9,215 nt of DNA from Treponema sp. UBA4319 (GCA_002393865.1 DGUD01000104.1:9001-18215); one strand, 5' to 3'. Shown: positions 1-7,430, counted from the stretch's first letter. The notes: generated by a model from the sequence alone, not told the origin. Numbers and translations: made by a program.

Positions 1-462
1 CACGATGATGACGACGATGATGATGGGCATGAGGCGCACGGGCACCACCACCACCACGAGCATAAGCACGACGGTGACAGCGGCGGAGACGAGGATGAGT
101 ACGGTATCTCTACATTTGTCTACTACCGTCGCGTACCCTTCGAGCGGCAGCTGCTCGATTCCTTTGCGAACAAATGGCCGGCCAATATCATCCGCTGCAA
201 GGGGCTCATGTGGTTTGCGGACGAGCCTGAGATGGCATGGGTTTTCGAGACGTCCGGGCGGCAGATTCAGGCCGGCTATTCCGGTCAGTGGATTGCAGCC
301 TGCCCGCCGGAGGAGCAGAAGCAGATTCTTGCCCAGAACCCGCAGATTAAGGCCGAATGGGATCCCAAGGTCGGCGACCGCATGATAAAGCTCTGCGTCA
401 TCGGACAGAATCTGGACAAGGCCGCCATCTCCGCCGAGCTTGACAAGTGTCTGGCGAAATGA
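1..462 (+). CDS. COG0523 (CobW/ZNG-type) GTP-dependent metallochaperone, C-terminal part (5' truncated)
   Basis: Only the last 153 residues are present; the GTPase domain lies left of the window. Residues 1-33 are a low-complexity acidic and histidine-rich stretch with ten His, including a run of five at 15-19. This is the metal-binding linker typical of COG0523 proteins that handle zinc, nickel or cobalt. Residues 34-153 match the CobW C-terminal domain: a FVYYRRVPF strand, then IRCKGLMWFADEP, then AWVFETSGRQIQAGYSGQW, then a basic/acidic helix and a GDRMIKLCVIGQNLD strand. The family uses GTP hydrolysis to deliver a metal to client proteins in the cytoplasm. The next gene begins inside this stop codon (ATGA), so the two are translationally coupled. 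The family call is firm. The metal and the client are not visible from this part. Confidence 0.9.
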   Translation, partial: HDDDDDDDGHEAHGHHHHHEHKHDGDSGGDEDEYGISTFVYYRRVPFERQLLDSFANKWPANIIRCKGLMWFADEPEMAWVFETSGRQIQAGYSGQWIAACPPEEQKQILAQNPQIKAEWDPKVGDRMIKLCVIGQNLDKAAISAELDKCLAK

Positions 463-851
463 GCGTCCCTGCGGGGGAGCTGCGCCTGCGGGCGCACCAC
501 GGGCTGTGCATACGCTTTTTCTGCGGGCACGGCTATTCCCCCGCGTTCACCAGGAACATGGAGGATGTGCAGGCCCGCCTTGCCCGGCAGGAGCCGTTCC
601 TGCTGGTTGACGGCATGGATTCCCTGTGCTCCTGCTGCCCGAACAATCGCGGCGGCGTCTGCGAGAGCCAGGAGAAAGTGCTCCGCTATGACGCGGCGGT
701 GCTGCGCCTGTGCGGCCTGCAGAGCGGCTCCACGATGACCTGGAGCAGTTTGTCGGCGGCTGTCGCCGGGCATATCCTTGAGGCAGGGGCATTCGCTTCC
801 GTCTGCGGGGACTGCTCGTGGCGTTCCCTCTGCCATACGGAGGCGGGCTGA
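459..851 (+). CDS. DUF1284 family small Cys-rich protein (putative metal or Fe-S binding)
   Basis: This is a complete 130-residue cytoplasmic protein with no signal peptide or membrane segment. It matches the DUF1284 pattern: an N-terminal RAHHGLCIRFF motif (H13, H14, C17), a GYSPAF segment, LVDGMDSLCSCCPNN with C57 and C60, C68 in GVCES, a KVLRYD helix, and a C-terminal CGDCSWRSLC block (C116, C119, C125). The conserved His and Cys residues suggest a bound metal or iron-sulfur cluster, but the function is unknown. The ATG at 459 overlaps the previous stop as ATGA and has no clear Shine-Dalgarno, which fits coupled translation. A GTG at 447 in the same frame is possible but adds residues the family does not usually have. 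Its place directly after a metallochaperone suggests it could be that protein's client or partner; this is inference. Confidence 0.88.
   Translation: MSVPAGELRLRAHHGLCIRFFCGHGYSPAFTRNMEDVQARLARQEPFLLVDGMDSLCSCCPNNRGGVCESQEKVLRYDAAVLRLCGLQSGSTMTWSSLSAAVAGHILEAGAFASVCGDCSWRSLCHTEAG
839..843 (+). promoter_or_regulatory. Ribosome binding site GGAGG for the MATE gene
   Basis: GGAGG lies 7 nt before the ATG at 851, inside the last codons of the DUF1284 gene. It decides the transporter start in favour of 851 over an in-frame GTG at 818. Confidence 0.75.
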
Positions 852-2209
852 TGGGCGCCGCGGCAGACAGCACGGATGCGCGGCAGCAGCGTTACGTCTA
901 CCTGACGGAGACTCCGGTACCGCGCCTGATAGCGTCGCTTTCCGTGCCGACTATCATCAGTATGCTTGTCAGCGGCCTCTACAATATGGCGGACACGTTT
1001 TTTGTGGGCCGCATCTCAACGGAGGCGACCGCCGCGGTCGGGGTGGTATTCTCGCTTATGGCTGTCATCCAGGCGCTCGGCTTTTTCTGCGGGCACGGCT
1101 CCGGTAATTTCCTCTCGCGCAAGCTGGGGGAAGGCAAGGTGCAGGAGGCCTCCGAGATGGCGGCGACGGGTTTTGCGCTTGCCTTTCTCCTTGGGCTTGT
1201 GCTCCTTGTCCTGGGCCAGCTTTTTCTGGAGCCGCTGTCGTTCCTGCTGGGGGCAACCGTTGCCATTCTTGACGACACGCAGCGCTATATGCGGATTATC
1301 CTTGTCGGTGCGCCGTGCATGATGTCCCAGCTGGTCATAAACAACCAGCTGCGCTTTCAGGGAAGCGCGGTGTACGCCATGGTGGGGCTGGTGTCCGGTG
1401 CCGTGCTGAACATAGCGCTTGACCCGCTCTTTATCTTTGTGCTTGGCATGGGGGTGTCCGGCGCGGCGCTCGCCACCGTCGTGAGCCAGTTCGCCGCTTT
1501 CTGCGTGCTGCTCGTGGGGAGCCGCCGCGGGGCGAACCTGCGCCTCCGGCTGGGCAACATACGTTTTTCCTCGCGCTACCTGCTGCAGATTGCGAACGGC
1601 GGCGCGCCCTCGTTGTTCCGGCAGGGGCTGGCGAGCGTCTCTGCCGTCGTGCTGAATACCGCCGCCGGAAGCTTGGGCGGAGAAGCCGCGATTGCCGGCA
1701 TGGCGGTGGTGACGCGGGTCATGATGCTGGCGAATTCCGCGCTTATCGGCTTCGGGCAGGGCTTCCAGCCTGTCTGCTCGTTCAATTATGGGGCGAAGCG
1801 CTACGCGCGTGTCCGCGAGGGCTTTTTCTTCTGCGTCAGGTACGGCACGGTCTTCCTGCTCTTTATGGCGGCGCTGTGCATCGCCTTTGCGCCGGAGATA
1901 GTGGCGTTTTTCCGCAGCGACCCTGCGGTGGTTGCCGTCGGTACGGTGGCGCTCCGCTGCCAGGCGGCGGTATTCCCCCTCGGCGCGTATATCGTCATGT
2001 CGAATATGTTCCTCCAGTCGATAGGGAAGGGGGTCAAGGCGTCCATCATGGCGGCGTCCCGGAACGGCTTGTTCTTTATCCCTTTTATGCTCGTGCTTTC
2101 ATCCCTGCTGGGGCTGAGCGGCGTGGAGATGACGCAGATGTTCGCGGATATCTGCGCTTTCCTGCTGGCGCTCCCGCTGGCGATGTCGGAGCTCAGGAAG
2201 CTGGGCTAG
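851..2209 (+). CDS. MATE family efflux transporter
   Basis: This 452-residue polytopic inner-membrane protein has about twelve hydrophobic segments in two homologous halves, the normal length and layout for MATE (multidrug and toxin extrusion) antiporters. These export organic cations or other compounds in exchange for Na+ or H+. Recognisable family motifs are SVPTIISMLVSGLYNMADTFFVG near residues 31-53, NNQLRFQGSA at 164-173, ALDPLFIFVLGMGVSGAALAT at 189-209, and FGQGFQP with FNYGA at 301-315 in the second half. It is closer in feel to MepA/DinF-like members than to eukaryotic ones. The start shares a base with the DUF1284 stop (TGATG), so it is the third gene of the operon. The TAG stop lies in a CTAG shared with the convergent gene. 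The substrate cannot be predicted; metal-related export is only a guess from context. Confidence 0.93.
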   Translation: MGAAADSTDARQQRYVYLTETPVPRLIASLSVPTIISMLVSGLYNMADTFFVGRISTEATAAVGVVFSLMAVIQALGFFCGHGSGNFLSRKLGEGKVQEASEMAATGFALAFLLGLVLLVLGQLFLEPLSFLLGATVAILDDTQRYMRIILVGAPCMMSQLVINNQLRFQGSAVYAMVGLVSGAVLNIALDPLFIFVLGMGVSGAALATVVSQFAAFCVLLVGSRRGANLRLRLGNIRFSSRYLLQIANGGAPSLFRQGLASVSAVVLNTAAGSLGGEAAIAGMAVVTRVMMLANSALIGFGQGFQPVCSFNYGAKRYARVREGFFFCVRYGTVFLLFMAALCIAFAPEIVAFFRSDPAVVAVGTVALRCQAAVFPLGAYIVMSNMFLQSIGKGVKASIMAASRNGLFFIPFMLVLSSLLGLSGVEMTQMFADICAFLLALPLAMSELRKLG

Positions 2210-2874
2210 AGGAGCCGTATGTGCCGCGAGTCGCCCGCAAGCTCCACGACGGGCGCGGAAAGTTCGCCGGGATGCCTGCTGAAGCGCAGTATCGTGATTG
2301 CCGTGAACGGAAGGTGCAGGATTGCGCACAGATAGGGGAACTGCTGGTTCAGCACGCGGGAAAGAAATGCCGTGGTGGAGCCGCCGTGGCAGAAGAGCAC
2401 GGCCGTGTGCTCCCCGGAGTCGGGGCGGCAGTTGCGGTAATACAGACCTTCCCGCCTGTAGCCCAGCTCAGAGAGCCAGGTGTCCGCCGCCCCTGCAATC
2501 CTGTCTATGTCCACGGTCGCCGTGTTGTCCTTAAAAAGCGGCAGCTCCCGCCACTGCGGGTTTTGCAGGCTCTGCCCGTCCCCCGCCATGCTGCCGGCGA
2601 TAGTCCATGGGTTCCATCGCTCGTCGTACAGGGCGCCTTCCCGACCGTAGCGGATTTCCCGCATAAAGTCCAGAATGCGCGTCTGCCCCGCCCCCGCCGC
2701 CTCGGCAAATGCCTGTGCTGTCTGCCGCGCCCGCCCCAGCGGGGAGGAGTACAGCGTTTCGATGCCTTCGTCCAGCAGCCGTTGTGCCACCGCCTGAGCC
2801 TGCCGCACGCCAAGCTCCGTAAGGCAGTCCTTCTCGTAATCAGGCTCCCCGTGCCGGACAAATATAATCCTCAT
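2206..2874 (-). CDS. Histidine phosphatase family protein (phosphoglycerate-mutase-like)
   Basis: This 222-residue cytoplasmic protein belongs to the branch-1 histidine phosphatase superfamily. The N-terminal IIFVRHGEPDY carries the RHG motif (R7, H8, G9), where H8 is the expected phospho-acceptor. SSPLGRARQTAQ (43-54) supplies the conserved arginine. E73 in MREIRYG is the likely acid/base, and FCHGG (161-165) gives the second catalytic His, H163. All catalytic residues are in place, so it should be active; the substrate (sugar phosphate, nucleotide or other) is not evident. Two ATGs lie two codons apart. The one at 2880 touches the AGGAGG, while the one at 2874 has ideal 6-nt spacing, so 2874 is chosen. 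The gene stands alone on this strand with its own upstream gap, and converges on the MATE gene with a 4-nt overlap. Confidence 0.9.
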   Translation of the reverse strand: MRIIFVRHGEPDYEKDCLTELGVRQAQAVAQRLLDEGIETLYSSPLGRARQTAQAFAEAAGAGQTRILDFMREIRYGREGALYDERWNPWTIAGSMAGDGQSLQNPQWRELPLFKDNTATVDIDRIAGAADTWLSELGYRREGLYYRNCRPDSGEHTAVLFCHGGSTTAFLSRVLNQQFPYLCAILHLPFTAITILRFSRHPGELSAPVVELAGDSRHIRLL

Positions 2875-2880
2875 CTTCAT

Positions 2881-2886
2881 CCTCCT
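2881..2886 (-). promoter_or_regulatory. Ribosome binding site AGGAGG for the histidine phosphatase
   Basis: A perfect AGGAGG abuts the ATG at 2880 and lies 6 nt from the ATG at 2874. The spacing selects 2874 as the start. Confidence 0.8.
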
Positions 2887-2901
2887 GCGATGGCAAGTAT
2901 T

Positions 2902-2921
2902 CACTGTAGGAACAAACAGTG
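2902..2921. promoter_or_regulatory. Inverted repeat CACTGT-N8-ACAGTG, possible operator
   Basis: A perfect 6-bp dyad with an 8-nt centre lies about 27-47 nt upstream of the phosphatase start. A further ACAG half-site sits 5 nt from one arm, giving three related half-sites in a row. Position and symmetry fit a repressor operator, but no regulator gene is in the window and no binding family is recognised. Confidence 0.3.
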
Positions 2922-2935
2922 GCGCTGTAATGCAA

Positions 2936-2973
2936 GACCTGGGAGGAAGGCAAAGAAGATCCCTGACCAGGTC
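2936..2973. repeat. Inverted repeat GACCTGG-N24-CCAGGTC
   Basis: Perfect 7-bp arms at 2936-2942 and 2967-2973 enclose a 24-nt, purine-rich (on +) centre. On the minus strand it could fold as a hairpin at the tail of the kinase transcript, but only TT follows the stem, so it is not a standard intrinsic terminator. It could also be a second regulatory dyad for the phosphatase gene, or chance. Confidence 0.25.
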
Positions 2974-3069
2974 GATTCTCCCCCTGCGGAACGCCAGCCC
3001 CCGCCGCCTGTCGCGTGCATCGCTCCGGTGCTTTGAACGCCCTTGGGTATGTCTCAAAACCCGTCCGGC

Positions 3070-6000
3070 TTACAGCAGGGCAAGCAGGGCGGCTTGGTCT
3101 ACGGCGCGGAGCGCAGATTGAATCATGCCGAAGCGAGCGGCCTCGGCCGCCGGGATTGCATAGCCTTCAAGCCCGGATATAATCGTATCCGCGGCGTCAA
3201 AATCAAAGGCGTCCACCACCTCGCGCAGCGCGGCGTATGCCTCGGCAAGCTTCTCTGCGCTGATTTCTGGCTTTGCGTACCCCCCGGCCGCAGCCGCGGC
3301 GTGCTCGCACAGCGGCGCAAGCTTTGCCGAATAGGCGCGGTATTCGGCCAGCAGCTGCGGCGTTTTTTGGGCGATGTCCAGGACTGCGTCTGCGTCCCCG
3401 CCCTGCGCCGCGTTGCCTGCGGCCTCAAGCTCCTTTGCCAGCTCTGAAAGCTCTGTGGCGCCGACAAGCCGCGCGGACGATTTGAGCGCATGGACAAGCA
3501 CCGTATAGTCCTTCCAGTCGTCCGCAGCGGCGTAGCGCTCAATCTGGGCGGATTTTTCCTCTATCACCCCGTGGAAGTCCTTGATGGCATCGCGCACTAT
3601 CTCCACGCTCCCGCAGTTTTTGAGCGCGGCGGCGCTGTCAAGCCCGAAGAGCGCAAAGAATACGGGATCCGCCTCTTTGTGCGTCCGGCGCTCCCGGCCG
3701 TCCCATCCGCCCGCCTGCCGCATGACAAAACCGCTGTCACCCGCGCGCAGGATTTTTCCGGGCGGCAGCAGCCGCTGCAGGACGGCCTCAAGTTTTGTGC
3801 TGTCTATAGGCTTGGTCAGGTAGTCCGTAAAGCCCGCGCTCAGGTACTGCTCCTTTGCGCCGCTGATGGCGTTTGCGGTGAGCGCAATGCACGGAGTGCC
3901 GAAGCCTGCGTCTTTGCGGAGCTCTCCCATCATCTCGATGCCGTCCATGGCGGGCATCAGGTGGTCGATGAAAATAAGGTCGTATCGTTGCGAACGCGCT
4001 TTTTCAAGCCCGCTGATACCGTTCTCCGCCGTATCCACCGTAATCCTCGTCTGCTTTAAAAGCCCTTTTATGACGGTGATGTTTATCGGCGTGTCGTCAA
4101 CGACAAGGATTCGCGCGTCGGGCGCCTGGAACGCTTCCTGATAGCTGCTGTTGTTCTCCGTAAGCTTTGCCTTTGTCTTTTCGTAGTCGCCGATTGGCTC
4201 CCAGTCCGTCACGCCCTGCGCCACGCTGAACGAGAATTCGCTTCCTTTGCCGTACTCGCTTTTTACCTCAAGCTGCGTCCCCATCGCGGAAAGCAGGTTC
4301 TTCACGATGCTCATGCCGAGCCCCGTGCCCTCAATCGCGCGGTTCCGCTTTTCCTCGATGCGCTCGAAGGGCGAGTAGAGTTTTTTCAGATCCTCCGGCT
4401 TGATTCCGATTCCCGTGTCGCTGACCTGAGCCTTCAGGAGTATGTGCCCCTCGTCGCATTTCTCGAATCCGATGCCTAACGTCACCTGTCCCTCTGGCGT
4501 GTACTTGACGGCATTGCTGAGGAGGTTCAGGATGCATTGCTTTATGCGTATCTCGTCGCCGTGCAGGCGGTGCGGCATCTCCTTGTCCACATGCACCTGG
4601 AAGTGCAGGCCTTTTGCCTCAGCCTTTATGCCCGTCATGTTCACGAGGTCGGAAATCATCACGCTGGCATCGTAGTCTACGGGGATAATCTCCAGTTTTC
4701 CTGCTTCGATTTTGGAGAAATCAAGGATGTCGTTGATGATGGAGAGCAGCGACTTTCCGGAGCTCTGGATATCGCTCGCGTAGCCGCGTATCTCCGTGTC
4801 GCCGCACTCGCGCAGAATCATCTCGTCCAGACCGAGCACGGCGTTGATTGGCGTCCGGATTTCGTGGCTCATCGACGACAGGAAGTCGCCCTTCGCCTTG
4901 CTTGCGGCCTCTGCCTTCTCGTTCGCGATTTTCAGCTCGTGCGTGCGCTCCTCGACCTTCCGCTCAAGCTCGCTCTGGTAGCGGTGCATGTTGTAGACCT
5001 TGTGCTGGATGAGCACCGCAATGACCAGCGTGATAAAGACACCTATTGCAATCCAGAACCCGATGAGCTCCCACAGGTACGGCTCTTTGATGACCGTGAC
5101 GGAATAAGGGGAGCCTTCCGCGCCGTCGCTGTTCTGCGCCTTCACAAGGAATTCGTACTTTCCGTGCTTGAGGTTCGTGTAGGTGATTGTCCGCATGGCC
5201 AGCCAGTCCGAGTAGTCCGACTCAAAGCCTCTGAGCATGAATTTGAAGCGTATGTTCTCGGAGGAGATGAAGCTCAGCCCCGTGTACTTGATGGAGAAGC
5301 GCTTTGTGCCCGGCGGAAGGACGATGGCTCCGCCGTGGTAGTCGAAGCTTTCGCTGTCTACCGTGTAGCTCTGGATTTCTATTTTGGGGGCAGTGGTGTT
5401 CTTGCCTGATTTTAAGGGGTCGTAAATCGCAAAACCGTCCACGAGGGGGAACCATGCCCTGCCCAGCGAGTCGATGGTTCCGAGAGAGACGCTCGTCACG
5501 CCGTTGGTGACAAGCCCGTCTGAATTCCCGTAATACTTTACCGGCACCGTCTTCTTGCGCCCCTCGCCGACGTCCAGCATATCGCTGAAACTTGCGGAGA
5601 ATATCCCCTTGTTCGTGGTCATCCATGCGGTGTTCATGGGGTCCACGAGCAGCTGGAATACGCTGTCCGTCCCCAGCCCCATCTTGGAGTTGAAGCTTAC
5701 GAACGATTGCGTGTCCTCGTCGAATTCGGAGACGCCCGTTCCTGTCGCAATCCAGATGTGATTCCCGATTTTGCCGATTTTAAAGATGACGTTCCCGGCA
5801 AGGCCTTCGTCCGTCCCGTAGTGCGCTATGATTGCTTTGTCCTTGAGAATATAGACGCCGCCGCCGTTCGTGCCGAGCCAGACCTGCCCGTGCTCGTCCT
5901 CGTAGAGCCACATGATGTAGTCGTTCCGCAGGCCGTCTTTTTTTGTCAGCGTGGTGACCGAGCCGTCCTCGTGGCTGATGATATTCAGTCCCTTGGTCAT

Positions 6001-7359
6001 GCCGATGTAATAATCGCCGTTTTTTGTCTTGATTGCGACCCGGCATTTTATGTCGTTCAGGCCGTCGGCTTCCGTCCAGACCGTGCTGGTGCCGTCGGGC
6101 ATAAAGCGCACCAGGGGAATTTTGGCCGAATATGAGGAGAGCAGGACTTCTCCGTCATCCGTTATGCCCACATGGCGCACCCGTGCCCCTTTGCTGAGCT
6201 CGGTGAGCTCGTTCTCCACAAAGCTGTTGCCCTTGTAGGCATACACGCCGTTGTCCGCGGCAATCCATGTGATGCCGCGCGCTTTGTCCTCGCAGATTGC
6301 GTTTACGGAGATGCCCGTCCCGACCGTCTGGAATTTCCCCGCGCTCAGCTTCTCCAGCCCGCCACGGTTGTAGGAAATCCAGAAATTGCCCTCGCGGTCC
6401 TCAAGCATTTTGTTCACGCCGTTGTCGGGCGCGCCGTTGCTCTTGTCGTAGTAAGTGAGGAAGCCGGCGTGCATGATGGTGAGCCCGCCGTCGGTGGAGA
6501 ACCAGAAGTTGCCCGAGGAATCCTGCGTTATCGCATTGATTGCAGTCCCGGCGATGCCGTCGTGCCCTATGTCGTAGACGGTCTCCTCGTTCTCTTTGAT
6601 TCGCACCGCGTAATGCGGGTCTACGCCGAACCAGAACGCGCCGTTTTTGTCCTGATACATCGCGCGGACGGAAGGGTGCGCAATCTTGGTAATCCCGTTG
6701 TATATGCTGAATTTTCTGTTCGAATAGAGCAGGAGGATATCCTCTCTGCCCGTGGAGACCCAGATTCTGCCTGCCGAATCGCACATGAGCCGTGCCACCA
6801 GTATGTTCTCAAGCCCCAGCTCGGAAAGCCCGTCGGGAATCACGAATTCGCCTGCCTTTGTGAGATAGCAGATGCCGCTTGAGGTTCCGAGCCAGATGTT
6901 CCCTTCCTTGTCCTCGCAGAGGGCATTCACCTTGTTGTCGGTAAGCCCGTCGGATGTATCGTATTTTACGATGTCCCCGTCCGGCCTGATGAGCGAGAGC
7001 CCTTCGCCGTTGTGCCCCACCCAGAGATTGCCTTGGGAATCCTGGATGAGCGCCTGCACCGACGCAAAGTCGAATTTGGGGTCGGTGTAGCGGCTGTACG
7101 TGACGAATTCCACGCCGTCAAAGCGCACGAGGCCGTCATAGGTGCCAATCCACAGGTAGCCGTCCTTGTCCTGCAGCATGGTGGTGATGGACATGCCGGG
7201 GAGCCCGTCCGCCGAGGTGTAGGCGCGGTGGACAAAGTCGTAGAGGAACGCGGTGTCGGTCTCTCCTTTTATGGCCGTCTGGGCGGACGGGGTAAAGGCT
7301 ATGGCTGCGGCAAGGATTGTTGCGAGGAAAAGCTTTGTGCGGGGCGCGGCTCTGTGCAT
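3070..7359 (-). CDS. Hybrid sensor histidine kinase with double beta-propeller sensor, receiver and HPt domains
   Basis: This 1429-residue membrane protein starts with a signal peptide (residues 1-29). Fourteen Reg_prop blades follow, with W-[IVL]-[GS]-T-like cores near 69, 112, 155, 199, 242, 285, 326, 364, 405, 450, 493, 535, 578 and 635, which suggests two seven-bladed propellers. A Y_Y_Y-like domain covers about 658-757, a membrane helix 764-785 and a coiled helix 790-825. HisKA has SHEIRTP with H832. HATPase_c has N945 and N949 in NLLSNAVKY, DTGIGI at 981 and GTGLG at 1011. The receiver (1083-1197) has D1088, D1089, phospho-acceptor D1132, T1161 and K1183. HPt has H1290 in HALKSSARLVG, then a helical tail. 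All phosphorelay residues are intact. There is no DNA-binding domain, so an outside response regulator is needed. The GH51 gene upstream suggests extracytoplasmic sensing of arabinose-containing glycans. The ATG at 7359 is chosen because the signal peptide begins there; it has no Shine-Dalgarno. Confidence 0.95.
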   Translation of the reverse strand: MHRAAPRTKLFLATILAAAIAFTPSAQTAIKGETDTAFLYDFVHRAYTSADGLPGMSITTMLQDKDGYLWIGTYDGLVRFDGVEFVTYSRYTDPKFDFASVQALIQDSQGNLWVGHNGEGLSLIRPDGDIVKYDTSDGLTDNKVNALCEDKEGNIWLGTSSGICYLTKAGEFVIPDGLSELGLENILVARLMCDSAGRIWVSTGREDILLLYSNRKFSIYNGITKIAHPSVRAMYQDKNGAFWFGVDPHYAVRIKENEETVYDIGHDGIAGTAINAITQDSSGNFWFSTDGGLTIMHAGFLTYYDKSNGAPDNGVNKMLEDREGNFWISYNRGGLEKLSAGKFQTVGTGISVNAICEDKARGITWIAADNGVYAYKGNSFVENELTELSKGARVRHVGITDDGEVLLSSYSAKIPLVRFMPDGTSTVWTEADGLNDIKCRVAIKTKNGDYYIGMTKGLNIISHEDGSVTTLTKKDGLRNDYIMWLYEDEHGQVWLGTNGGGVYILKDKAIIAHYGTDEGLAGNVIFKIGKIGNHIWIATGTGVSEFDEDTQSFVSFNSKMGLGTDSVFQLLVDPMNTAWMTTNKGIFSASFSDMLDVGEGRKKTVPVKYYGNSDGLVTNGVTSVSLGTIDSLGRAWFPLVDGFAIYDPLKSGKNTTAPKIEIQSYTVDSESFDYHGGAIVLPPGTKRFSIKYTGLSFISSENIRFKFMLRGFESDYSDWLAMRTITYTNLKHGKYEFLVKAQNSDGAEGSPYSVTVIKEPYLWELIGFWIAIGVFITLVIAVLIQHKVYNMHRYQSELERKVEERTHELKIANEKAEAASKAKGDFLSSMSHEIRTPINAVLGLDEMILRECGDTEIRGYASDIQSSGKSLLSIINDILDFSKIEAGKLEIIPVDYDASVMISDLVNMTGIKAEAKGLHFQVHVDKEMPHRLHGDEIRIKQCILNLLSNAVKYTPEGQVTLGIGFEKCDEGHILLKAQVSDTGIGIKPEDLKKLYSPFERIEEKRNRAIEGTGLGMSIVKNLLSAMGTQLEVKSEYGKGSEFSFSVAQGVTDWEPIGDYEKTKAKLTENNSSYQEAFQAPDARILVVDDTPINITVIKGLLKQTRITVDTAENGISGLEKARSQRYDLIFIDHLMPAMDGIEMMGELRKDAGFGTPCIALTANAISGAKEQYLSAGFTDYLTKPIDSTKLEAVLQRLLPPGKILRAGDSGFVMRQAGGWDGRERRTHKEADPVFFALFGLDSAAALKNCGSVEIVRDAIKDFHGVIEEKSAQIERYAAADDWKDYTVLVHALKSSARLVGATELSELAKELEAAGNAAQGGDADAVLDIAQKTPQLLAEYRAYSAKLAPLCEHAAAAAGGYAKPEISAEKLAEAYAALREVVDAFDFDAADTIISGLEGYAIPAAEAARFGMIQSALRAVDQAALLALL

Positions 7360-7365
7360 AAGAAT

Positions 7366-7374
7366 AGTATAGCA
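7366..7374 (-). promoter_or_regulatory. Extended -10 promoter element (TGC-TATACT) for the kinase
   Basis: On the minus strand TATACT at 7371-7366 matches TATAAT at five of six positions and is preceded by TGN, the extended -10 signature. The -35 position (about 7389-7394, CCCACA) is weak, which extended -10 promoters tolerate. Only six bases (ATTCTT) separate the hexamer from the kinase ATG, which puts the expected transcription start on or within a base of the start codon. It lies in the 71-bp gap (7360-7430) after the small upstream gene. Confidence 0.5.
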
Positions 7375-7430
7375 TGCTTCTGGCGATTTGTGGGGATTTT
7401 TTCCTTCTTGCGCTCCCGCCGCGCTTTTTG

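Larger units (their letters stand above)
2875..3069 (-). other. Intergenic region between kinase stop and phosphatase start
   Basis: This 195-bp gap must contain both the end of the kinase transcript and the expression signals of the phosphatase gene, all on the minus strand. It holds two perfect inverted repeats, listed separately, and the AGGAGG. I see no convincing -35/-10 pair and no hairpin followed by a T-run, so neither a promoter nor a terminator can be called firmly. The open frame that extends the phosphatase through this gap is Arg-rich and unlike the family. Confidence 0.6.

Noticed and set aside
5..385. 126-codon + strand frame at the left edge rich in Met and Thr
   Set aside because: It is the shifted reading of the His/Asp tract of the COG0523 gene and has no family resemblance.
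1876..3036. Long + strand open frame of 386 codons
   Set aside because: It overlaps the MATE gene and lies antisense to the phosphatase, both strong family matches. The product is Pro/Arg-rich with no domain, typical of a GC-rich shadow frame.
2881..3057. N-terminal extension of the phosphatase to an ATG at 3057
   Set aside because: The extra 60 residues are Arg-rich and unlike the family, and the RHG motif belongs within the first ten residues. The AGGAGG supports the start at 2874.
4537..5409. 290-codon + strand open frame antisense to the kinase
   Set aside because: It lies opposite conserved kinase sequence, mirrors its codon pattern, and has no recognisable domain or RBS.
7401..7430. 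GCGC-N7-GCGC followed by TTTTT on the + strand as a terminator
   Set aside because: The stem is only four pairs, and no + strand gene reads into it, so it is better explained as chance GC-rich sequence.
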